Notes under the pieces: model-generated
Seen by the model: only the letters and a program-made list of their open reading frames with translations
What the model was told of the DNA's origin: nothing
Database searches by the model: none
Origin: Holosporales bacterium
GTDB taxonomy: Bacteria > Pseudomonadota > Alphaproteobacteria > Paracaedibacterales > UBA11393
Assembly (NCBI GenBank): GCA_003542655.1
Contig: DPKF01000114.1
Location: 1 to 17,795, forward strand
Length of the DNA stretch: 17,795 bases
Reading direction: 5' to 3'
Made by a program: the position numbers and the translations under genes
Shown here: one piece after another, positions 1 to 5,658 of the stretch
Position numbering within the stretch: the stretch's first letter is position 1
Layout of the letters: each line of letters begins with the position of its first letter

Positions 1-207
1 GCCCTCTATAATTAATAGTGCCGCAAAATATTTAAAAAAAAGTTAACCGTATATAAAAATAATTGGATTGGCACTTTTTGAAGATCCCAGAAAACCCAAA
101 CGCCTTCTCTCAAGCAATCAGTTATCTAGTCAAAGCTCTAATCCCGAACATGGCCGATCTTTATTGTACGGATATTGTTTTAAAAGGCTTTTTTTGAAAT
201 GGAAATT
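1..207. other. unassigned non-coding stretch at left edge
   Basis: I find no convincing gene here. A long rightward open frame starts at 68, but it overlaps secG on the other strand from 268 to 475 and its N-terminal part resembles nothing I know, so I treat it as chance. Bases 70-160 are about 46% G+C, clearly above the surrounding sequence, so a small RNA or the remnant of a gene is possible. A 6-base inverted pair (AGTGCC at 17-22, GGCACT at 70-75, followed by a short T run) is visible, but its 47-base loop makes it weak. No tRNA T-loop or SRP RNA signature is seen. Confidence 0.3.
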
Positions 208-234
208 AAAAAAAAACGAAAAGCATTCTTTCCG
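208..234 (-). terminator. Rho-independent terminator of infC-secG
   Basis: Read on the minus strand, a 7-bp stem (CGGAAAG pairing with CTTTTCG, one G-U pair, 4-base loop AATG) is followed directly by nine T residues. It lies 33 bases after the secG stop codon, in the right orientation to end the infC-secG transcript. Confidence 0.75.
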
Positions 235-267
235 TGTTTTTGTGTTACTTAGAGCAATAATCTTTTA

Positions 268-540
268 TTATTGTGAATTTTCAGCCGTAATAATTGCATT
301 GTCTTGTGCAACACGTTGGTTTGAATTCCACTTTAGCACCATGCACATAAGAAAAAATATAGTAGCTAAAACGGCTGTTGTATGTGTTAAAAAGTTAGCC
401 GCTCCGCGTGCTGAAAAAGCATTATTTCCAGCACCACCACCACTGCTTCCAAGGCCGCCACCTTCACTTTTTTGAAGTAAAATAGTTCCAATAAGAAGCA
501 ATGTGATGATCACATGTATTACAAGTAAAATAGTTGTCAT
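268..540 (-). CDS. secG: preprotein translocase subunit SecG
   Basis: SecG is the small accessory subunit of the SecYEG channel in the inner membrane. It helps SecA-driven export of unfolded proteins. The 90-residue product has two hydrophobic segments (about 3-22 and 50-69). They are joined by the Gly/Ser-rich loop typical of the family, which contains LQKSEGGGLGSSGGG and then a NNAFSARG stretch like the usual SecG loop. The polar tail is short, so the protein is at the small end for alphaproteobacteria. It starts 14 bases after the infC stop with a GGA-type ribosome-binding site, so the two are very probably co-transcribed, and a terminator follows. In many alphaproteobacteria secG sits beside tpiA and pyrG; neither is visible here. 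Confidence 0.93.
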   Translation of the reverse strand: MTTILLVIHVIITLLLIGTILLQKSEGGGLGSSGGGAGNNAFSARGAANFLTHTTAVLATIFFLMCMVLKWNSNQRVAQDNAIITAENSQ

Positions 541-554
541 TATAGTATTCCTTT

Positions 555-1118
555 TTATTTTGTTGGTGCAAAGACCATGAGCATTTGTCGGCCTTCAAGC
601 TTTGGTTCAACTTCAACACGAACGATGTCTTTAAATTGCTCTCTAACGCCATGTAAAACACTTATACCAATTTCTTGGTGAGAGAGTTCTCTTCCACGAA
701 AGCGCATTAAAATTTTAACTTTATTACCAGCTTCAATAAAGCGTTGTATCGCTTTGCACTTAATTTCCAAGTCATGCTTGTCAATCATTGGCCGCATCTG
801 AACTTCTTTAATTTCTGTTGTTTTTTGGTTTTTCTTTGCAATATTTTTTTTCTTTTGTTGTTCGTATTTATATTTTCCATAGTCAATAATTTTACAAACA
901 GGCGGTGACGCATTTGGTGAGACTTCAACAAGGTCTAACCCTGCAGTTTCTGCCATCTTTAATGCATCTGAAATGCTTACAACACCAGACATTGCGCCGT
1001 CGGTATCTATAAGTCGAACAGATTCACTTGTGATTTCGCTGTTTAAACGTGGCCCAGCATCAGCTTTTTTCCCACGTTGAAATTTGTTATCTTGACTATC
1101 GTTCACACTAGATGAAAT
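555..1118 (-). CDS. infC: translation initiation factor IF-3, probable AUU start
   Basis: IF-3 binds the 30S subunit, prevents premature 50S joining and checks start-codon and initiator-tRNA pairing. The product shows the N-domain (GPRLNSEI, then SDALKMAETAGLDLVEVSPNA, then PPVCKIIDYGKYKYEQQKK), a lysine-rich linker, and the C-domain ending in VEVEPKLEGRQMLMVFAPTK. The first conventional start is GTG at 1106, but it lies 19 bases from the only good Shine-Dalgarno (GGAG, 1126-1129). In-frame ATT at 1116-1118 lies 7 bases from it, the ideal distance. AUU is the known autoregulatory start of infC in enterobacteria, so I choose it, giving about 187 residues. ATC at 1119-1121 is also in frame, 4 bases from the SD. 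The gene is followed by secG rather than the common rpmI-rplT pair. Family identity is certain; the start is inferred. Confidence 0.93.
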   Translation of the reverse strand: MSSSVNDSQDNKFQRGKKADAGPRLNSEITSESVRLIDTDGAMSGVVSISDALKMAETAGLDLVEVSPNASPPVCKIIDYGKYKYEQQKKKNIAKKNQKTTEIKEVQMRPMIDKHDLEIKCKAIQRFIEAGNKVKILMRFRGRELSHQEIGISVLHGVREQFKDIVRVEVEPKLEGRQMLMVFAPTK

Positions 1119-1119
1119 G

Positions 1120-1137
1120 ATTTTGCTCCAAAAAATA
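1120..1137 (-). repeat. arm 1 of 18-base inverted repeat (contains infC SD)
   Basis: On the minus strand this reads TATTTTTTGGAGCAAAAT, identical over 18 bases to 1286-1303 on the plus strand. It carries the Shine-Dalgarno of infC. The two arms are 148 bases apart and face away from each other. Confidence 0.85.
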
Positions 1138-1152
1138 TAATTAGTTATTCAT

Positions 1153-1182
1153 ATTGTATCAAAAATCTTCATCTGTTAACAG
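1153..1182 (-). promoter_or_regulatory. candidate infC-secG promoter
   Basis: On the minus strand a TACAAT -10 box (1153-1158, 5 of 6 consensus bases) would start transcription about 28 bases before the proposed AUU start. The -35 is poor at any spacing (CTGTTA at 18 bases matches 3 of 6) and is covered by a perfect palindrome, so activation or repression through that palindrome is conceivable. Confidence 0.45.
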
Positions 1183-1183
1183 A
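1172..1183. promoter_or_regulatory. 12-base perfect palindrome, possible operator
   Basis: TCTGTTAACAGA is a perfect dyad without a gap. It sits over the -35 position of the candidate infC promoter and about 55 bases upstream of the candidate tolQ promoter. A binding site for a dimeric regulator is possible, but in AT-rich sequence a dyad of this size can also arise by chance. Confidence 0.3.
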
Positions 1184-1238
1184 ATAATTCACAACTTTTT
1201 TCTTAGAAAATCAGTTTAAATACTAAGAACGTCCTCTA

Positions 1239-1267
1239 TTGTATTAATAAGTACGTTTCTTTAATAT
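1239..1267 (+). promoter_or_regulatory. candidate tolQRA promoter
   Basis: TTGTAT (1239-1244), a 17-base spacer and TAATAT (1262-1267) form a moderate sigma-70-like promoter about 37 bases upstream of the tolQ start. The -35 matches only in TTG. Confidence 0.4.
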
Positions 1268-1285
1268 ATAGAGTAATTATAAAAT

Positions 1286-1303
1286 TATTTTTTGGAGCAA
1301 AAT
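1286..1303 (+). repeat. arm 2 of 18-base inverted repeat (contains tolQ SD)
   Basis: TATTTTTTGGAGCAAAAT, directly abutting the tolQ ATG at 1304 and supplying its GGAG ribosome-binding site (1294-1297, 6 bases from the ATG). It is the mirror copy of 1120-1137. Confidence 0.85.
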
Positions 1304-2047
1304 ATGCCAAGCCCTATACAACCTGTCGCCGATCAACTAGGAAATATTTCTGTTTCTGGAGAGGTCGCAGCGCAAGTTGCTGGAAATTTATCAATGTTTG
1401 ATCTATTTTTACAAGCAGAACCATTGGTAAAAATTGTGATGTTGGGGCTGATCGTTGCATCAGTCTGGTCTTGGGCCATTATTATTTCTAAAGTTTTGCG
1501 CGTGCATCAAATAAATAAGGCTGGTAATTTGTTTGAAGAATCATTCTGGTCTGGTGGCTCCCTTGATGATTTGTTTGATCGCATTCAAAATAACCCACAA
1601 GACCCGATGAGCGCAGTATTTTGTGCTGCAATGCGTGAATGGCGCCGTTCTATGGCAAAAGGGGCAATTCTTGGAACCGTTACACAAAGAATTGATCGCA
1701 TTATGCAGTTAACTGTGAATAAAGAAATGGATTTGCTTGAAAAAAATATGAATTTTTTAGCCTCCCTTGGTTCTAATGGTGTGATTGTTGGTTTGTTTGG
1801 GACAGTTATTGGTATTATGAACAGTTTTGAAAACATTGCAGCACAGCAAAACACAAACCTTGCAGTGGTGGCACCTGGTATTGCAGAAGCACTTTTTGCA
1901 ACAGCTATTGGCTTGATCGCTGCTATTCCTGCAGCCATAGCATTTAATAAAATATCTTATGATTTAAGCCGTTTTGCGAGTAAATTAGATACGTTTTGTA
2001 ATGAATTTGGATCAATAGTGTCACGTCAAGTAGAGGAAAGTGCGTAA
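1304..2047 (+). CDS. tolQ: Tol-Pal system inner-membrane protein TolQ
   Basis: TolQ forms the five-subunit proton channel that, with TolR, energises TolA for outer-membrane constriction during division. The 247-residue protein has the MotA/TolQ/ExbB layout: a first membrane segment at about 41-62, a long cytoplasmic loop, and paired segments at about 151-172 and 193-215. These contain the conserved GLFGTVIG (T167) and ALFATAIGLIAAIPA (T200) motifs, whose threonines line the proton path in the family. I start at ATG 1304, 6 bases after GGAG. An in-frame TTG at 1292 overlaps the Shine-Dalgarno itself and is rejected. The stop codon abuts the tolR ATG, so the genes are translationally coupled. 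No ybgC lies upstream, unlike the usual operon. Confidence 0.95.
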   Translation: MPSPIQPVADQLGNISVSGEVAAQVAGNLSMFDLFLQAEPLVKIVMLGLIVASVWSWAIIISKVLRVHQINKAGNLFEESFWSGGSLDDLFDRIQNNPQDPMSAVFCAAMREWRRSMAKGAILGTVTQRIDRIMQLTVNKEMDLLEKNMNFLASLGSNGVIVGLFGTVIGIMNSFENIAAQQNTNLAVVAPGIAEALFATAIGLIAAIPAAIAFNKISYDLSRFASKLDTFCNEFGSIVSRQVEESA

Positions 2048-2530
2048 ATGGTTGAAATGTTAACACCACTTAAGACGCGTTCACGCAGAAAATTTGTTCC
2101 TAATAGCCAAATTAATGTGACCCCACTTGTGGACGTTATGTTGGTTTTACTGGTTATTTTTATGGTGACGGCACCAATGTTAACTGTGGGGGTGGCTGTA
2201 AATTTACCAAAAACAAATGCTTCGCAAATGAACGATCAAACCGAGCCATTAGTTGTTACCATTAACGCTAAAGGTGAAATTTATTTACAAGAAACATTGT
2301 TAGATGAACAGAGCCTTATTAAAAAATTGCGTCTTTTAATGCATAAAAATAAAGAGGCAAAAATTTATGTTCGTGGAGATGAGTCTATATCTTACGGTCG
2401 TATTATGGAAACGATGGGTGTTATATCTCAAGCAGGGTTTCAAAAGGTTTCACTTATTGCAGAAATGCCGACTGAGAGTAAGCGAAATGTTATTGAAAAA
2501 CCCCTGAACAAACAGACTGTTACAGGATAA
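2048..2530 (+). CDS. tolR: Tol-Pal system protein TolR
   Basis: TolR is the partner of TolQ, with one transmembrane helix in the channel and a periplasmic domain that binds peptidoglycan. The 160-residue protein has a basic N-terminus (KTRSRRK), then INVTPLVDVMLVLLVIFMV, where D29 is the protonatable aspartate of the ExbD/TolR family (helix about 26-44). A periplasmic domain follows, with the family patterns VTINAKGEIYL and IYVRGDESISYGRIMETM. The ATG touches the tolQ stop; the ribosome-binding site (AGAGGA, near 2034) lies inside the tolQ end. The tail after about 145 is polar and not conserved. ExbD is the alternative name for this family, but the TolA gene downstream supports Tol. Confidence 0.95.
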   Translation: MVEMLTPLKTRSRRKFVPNSQINVTPLVDVMLVLLVIFMVTAPMLTVGVAVNLPKTNASQMNDQTEPLVVTINAKGEIYLQETLLDEQSLIKKLRLLMHKNKEAKIYVRGDESISYGRIMETMGVISQAGFQKVSLIAEMPTESKRNVIEKPLNKQTVTG

Positions 2531-2545
2531 AAGGAACAGTTTTTT

Positions 2546-3427
2546 ATGCAACTTCCCTTTCTTTTATCGCTTCTTCTGCATATTATTATTCTTTTATTTA
2601 TGTTTTTTGGGTTGGATGTATCATATCAGAATCCTATTGTAGAAGAAAATACACTCGTTGTGGATTTTGCGCAACTTGGGCCCAAAACAGCAGCACCTAT
2701 TAAATTGGAAGTTCCTGAAGGTGAGCAAAAGCAAAAAAAGACGCCACAGAAAGAAATAAAAGAACCGGTTGAAAAAAAAGAAAAAACGGATACAGCGACT
2801 CTAGAAAGCGATCGTCAAAAGTCTCGTGAAAAAGTTGATCAACCTACTGAAAAAACGCCTAAACCTAAAGAGGAAAAAGACAGCGTTAATTTAAAAAAAC
2901 CAACAAAAGAAAAACAGAAGGTTGAAAAAAAGAAAGAGGAAATTAAGAAGAAAAAAAATGCGTCTAAACAACGTGCACAAATGAATCTTGATGCTAAACA
3001 TGATAAAAGTCAAAAAGGTAAGAAATCTAGTTTAGACGATATGCTTGATGATTTAATGGATGATAAGGCAAAAGACTCAAAAACATCGCATGCAGGCGCA
3101 CCGGAAACGGCTGAATTGTTTACAGCGTCTGAAATATCTATTTTACGGGCACATATTTCACGATGCTGGAATGTGCACTCCGGTGCAATGGGTGCAAAGC
3201 ACCATGTTGTGGATGTAGAAATTCACTTATCAAAAGATGGATTTGTACAATCAGCACAAGTTGTTGATAAAGCACGCATGAAAAGTGATCCATACTATAG
3301 GGTTTCAGCAGAAACCGCACAGCGCAGTTTGCTTGATGATGAATGTAATCCTCTTCCTATACCTGCATCATCCTATGATAAATGGAAAGTGATTACATTC
3401 AGATTTGATCCGAAGGATATGTTTTAA
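2546..3427 (+). CDS. tolA: TolA/TonB-like envelope-spanning protein
   Basis: TolA links the TolQR motor to Pal and TolB at the outer membrane. The 293-residue protein has an N-terminal anchor (about 2-22, with SLLLHIIILLFMF), then a long Lys/Glu/Asp-rich charged arm (about 60-180) expected to span the periplasm. Its C-terminal domain (about 190-293) contains ISILRAHISRCWNV and ends CNPLPIPASSYDKWK...FRFDP, the pattern of alphaproteobacterial TolA/TonB C-termini. Cys206 and Cys266 occupy places where the family often has a disulphide pair. It starts 15 bases after tolR with AAGGAA upstream. tolB, pal and ybgF do not follow; the next gene is convergent, so the usual operon is split. Confidence 0.9.
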   Translation: MQLPFLLSLLLHIIILLFMFFGLDVSYQNPIVEENTLVVDFAQLGPKTAAPIKLEVPEGEQKQKKTPQKEIKEPVEKKEKTDTATLESDRQKSREKVDQPTEKTPKPKEEKDSVNLKKPTKEKQKVEKKKEEIKKKKNASKQRAQMNLDAKHDKSQKGKKSSLDDMLDDLMDDKAKDSKTSHAGAPETAELFTASEISILRAHISRCWNVHSGAMGAKHHVVDVEIHLSKDGFVQSAQVVDKARMKSDPYYRVSAETAQRSLLDDECNPLPIPASSYDKWKVITFRFDPKDMF

Positions 3428-3444
3428 GGTATTATGTGTTCTTT

Positions 3445-4149
3445 TTATAGGGCACCTATTTTATGGGCTATAATATAGGCAAATGAAATAGCACACCTAT
3501 TGCGCACGCCTGCCCAGCAGCCGCCCTTTGTTTCATAGTTTTCTGTAATAGAATTTAACAAAGTGTTGTTGTAATCTTGATCATTCATATCCGTTAAGAC
3601 CATTATATATCTTGAAAATAATTCTTGCGTTTGCGGATTGGTAAAAGCCTGTGTTACACATAGATCTATATATTTATGTACGGTCGCTTTTGAAACTCTT
3701 TTATCCTCATATCTTAATTCATCAGGCGTTTTGTCTTTTAACATTGCAATAATTTGTTCTTTTGTCAGTGTATTGTCACCTATATTTAATTCTTGTAGTG
3801 TCTTCAGAAGGCGTGTTGGTATGTTTGCTTCCATGAAGGAGTCAAAATTGTGGACATTTTGAGCATGTTCAGTACTTATTGTACTCCAAACTGTACTAAA
3901 CCCGGTGATAAATTCGATAATTGCATTTTTGTGATTACTTGAGGCTAAAGGAATAGAAAGTGATAATTCTATTGGACTACTCTTCGGTGCGGCTGGCAAT
4001 AAATTTTCATCTTCGATGTTGGGAAATTGGGGCAGTTTACTTGTCATTGGCGCAGTTGGTGTTTTTATTTCCGCTTCACCTGATTGTGTTGCACATACTG
4101 TATATAGTGTACATAAAAATATGCCAAGTGTTTTTAATGTCTGTTTCAT
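3445..4149 (-). CDS. unrecognised exported protein
   Basis: I do not recognise this 234-residue protein. It begins with a clear signal peptide (MKQTLKTLGIFLCTLYTVCA, probable cleavage after A20). The residue before the Cys is Val, so a lipobox is not satisfied. A Pro-rich linker follows (about 28-60), then a mostly helical, charged region (75-200) and a Cys-containing C-terminus (GGCWAGVRNRC, 209-219) ending in a hydrophobic stretch. I start at ATG 4149, 5 bases after a strong GGGAG. A GTG two codons earlier overlaps the Shine-Dalgarno and is rejected. It lies 38 bases after the L,D-transpeptidase gene on the same strand, so co-transcription and an envelope or secreted role are plausible; no function is claimed. 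Confidence 0.75.
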   Translation of the reverse strand: MKQTLKTLGIFLCTLYTVCATQSGEAEIKTPTAPMTSKLPQFPNIEDENLLPAAPKSSPIELSLSIPLASSNHKNAIIEFITGFSTVWSTISTEHAQNVHNFDSFMEANIPTRLLKTLQELNIGDNTLTKEQIIAMLKDKTPDELRYEDKRVSKATVHKYIDLCVTQAFTNPQTQELFSRYIMVLTDMNDQDYNNTLLNSITENYETKGGCWAGVRNRCAISFAYIIAHKIGAL

Positions 4150-4161
4150 AGTCACTCCCTG

Positions 4162-4188
4162 TGTTTGTTATGTTTGTTATGTTTGTTT
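4162..4188. repeat. three tandem 9-base units between ldt and the exported protein
   Basis: On the plus strand TGTTTGTTA occurs twice (4162-4170, 4171-4179), followed by TGTTTGTTT (4180-4188), whose last base is part of the ldt stop codon. The array fills most of the 38-base spacer and ends a few bases before the Shine-Dalgarno of the downstream leftward gene. Confidence 0.85.
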
Positions 4189-5429
4189 TATGACACGTCA
4201 TCCTCTATCAGTTGAGATAAAGAAAGCTGTAATAATGCATCGTCTCTTTTGTAAGGGTCGTTACTTTTATAAGCGAGTCCATCGTCATCAATCCAATAGG
4301 TGAAGTATCCTAAAATGACAGGAATTTTTTCTGTTAACTTTAGGAATTTTTGACGTTTTTGTTCTTGATAATCACCAATTATTTCTTTGACACAAACAAG
4401 TGGATACTTACTGCTACCGTCTTCTGTATTTGCAGGGCATTCAATATCGCCATAATCTTTTAATAGCCATTCAGCCATGATTTCAGGGTTTTTTAATCGT
4501 ATGCAGCCTGATGAAAAGGTTCTTACCGTTTTTTCAAATAGATCTTTTGTATTTGTATCATGCATATAAATGGCTTGTTTATTCTCTAGTAAAAATTTAA
4601 AGCCACCCAATACATTATTCTCACCAGCATTCTGTCTGAACCGATAGGATAGTGGATTATTTTCTACATCATTCCAATCAATTTGATCAGGGGAGAGTTG
4701 ATTGCGATCTTCATCGAAAATGACATAATTTTTACGTTCTAAATAACCTGGGTCTTGTGTAAAAACTTTTAATTTGTCTTCTAATAAAATTTGTTTTGGA
4801 ATTGTCCACGTTGGATTAACAACAACAGTGTGAAGATAATCCTTTCCAATAATCGTTTTGCGTTCTTTCTTCCCAATAATAATATCCATTTCAAGCTCTA
4901 CATTGCCTTGCTTTAAGGCAAATAAGTGATATTGTGCAACGTTTACAAGGATAAGTTTTTTTGTTTTTTGAACATCTTCTTTTACGGCATTTAAGCGATC
5001 TAGGTTAATTTCAATCAGTTTTAAATCCTCAAGAATAGGTTCATTTAAGGCTTCACATGTTTTTGTATTGAATTCGCCTGTTTGTTCTAAAAAATTTGCT
5101 TTTTGAAATGTTTTAAGGGCATTGATTAGAATGTTATTATTCACATTGCCCGTATGGGTTTGGTAATCTAAATACCCTCTTAAAATGAGACGTTCTCTTA
5201 TTTTAGGCACAAGACTATCTGCAGCGTTCTTTTTAGGGCGCCTAATTTTACAAGAAATAGGTTCTTGATTTTTGTCTGCATCTAGTTTGGCGCTTAGAAT
5301 TTTTTTATGGTGTTCCAATTTTTCTATTTGCTTGTGGATTATTGATTCTGCATGCATCGTGTCGTTAAGCGTTGATATAAAAAACAGTATTTTAATGGCG
5401 GTAATGCTAATAGAAAATACTTTTTTCAT
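4188..5429 (-). CDS. L,D-transpeptidase, YcbB/LdtD-like
   Basis: L,D-transpeptidases make meso-DAP to meso-DAP cross-links in peptidoglycan, using tetrapeptide donors and a catalytic cysteine that beta-lactams of the penicillin type do not block well. The 413-residue protein has an N-terminal signal or anchor (about 3-22), a short coiled region and a peptidoglycan-binding domain (about 72-128, RLILRGYLD...ALKTFQKAN). The YkuD catalytic domain follows (about 157-325), with YMHDT (H290) and TFSSGCIRLKNP (C309). The C-terminal pattern IPVILGYFTYWIDDDG...DPY (369-393) is typical of the YcbB subgroup rather than ErfK/YbiS. The ribosome-binding site is weak (GAG, 8 bases upstream). Family YcbB proteins in enterobacteria are longer (about 600 residues), so this is a compact member. 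Confidence 0.9.
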   Translation of the reverse strand: MKKVFSISITAIKILFFISTLNDTMHAESIIHKQIEKLEHHKKILSAKLDADKNQEPISCKIRRPKKNAADSLVPKIRERLILRGYLDYQTHTGNVNNNILINALKTFQKANFLEQTGEFNTKTCEALNEPILEDLKLIEINLDRLNAVKEDVQKTKKLILVNVAQYHLFALKQGNVELEMDIIIGKKERKTIIGKDYLHTVVVNPTWTIPKQILLEDKLKVFTQDPGYLERKNYVIFDEDRNQLSPDQIDWNDVENNPLSYRFRQNAGENNVLGGFKFLLENKQAIYMHDTNTKDLFEKTVRTFSSGCIRLKNPEIMAEWLLKDYGDIECPANTEDGSSKYPLVCVKEIIGDYQEQKRQKFLKLTEKIPVILGYFTYWIDDDGLAYKSNDPYKRDDALLQLSLSQLIEDDVS

Positions 5430-5597
5430 ATGATGACTCGTGCTAAGGTGCTTAAGCTTAGTATGATAAAAAAGTATTAATAATTTATTAATTCAAAAAT
5501 ATGTAAATTTTTAATGTGGCATCTGCTTATAATTTAAATAAAGTGATTTAAACACACAGTAAAAACGATAGTGAAATGCCTTTTAAATTTGATAAAA

Positions 5598-5626
5598 TTG
5601 CATTATTCACCTCTATAGTTTATAAA
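5598..5626 (+). promoter_or_regulatory. candidate promoter of the MFS gene
   Basis: TTGCAT (5598-5603), a 17-base spacer and TATAAA (5621-5626, 5 of 6) lie 33 bases before the MFS start. The rest of the 229-base divergent region (5430-5658) is AT-rich, and I see no other structured element in it apart from a stray TATAAT further upstream. Confidence 0.4.
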
Positions 5627-5658
5627 TAATAAGATAGTTTTATGAATTTAGAGGATAA

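Noticed and set aside
17..80. AGTGCC/GGCACT inverted pair followed by T residues as a terminator
   Set aside because: The loop is 47 bases and the stem only 6 bp, and no gene that it would end is visible.
68..475. 135-codon rightward open frame at the left edge
   Set aside because: It runs antisense through secG (268-540), which is well supported, and the translated sequence has no recognisable domain or ribosome-binding site.
1292..1303. TTG start for tolQ, adding MEQN
   Set aside because: This TTG is part of the Shine-Dalgarno block itself; ATG 1304 is correctly spaced behind GGAG.
4150..4155. GTG start two codons upstream for the orphan exported protein
   Set aside because: It overlaps the GGGAG ribosome-binding site; ATG 4149 is spaced properly and starts a clean signal peptide.
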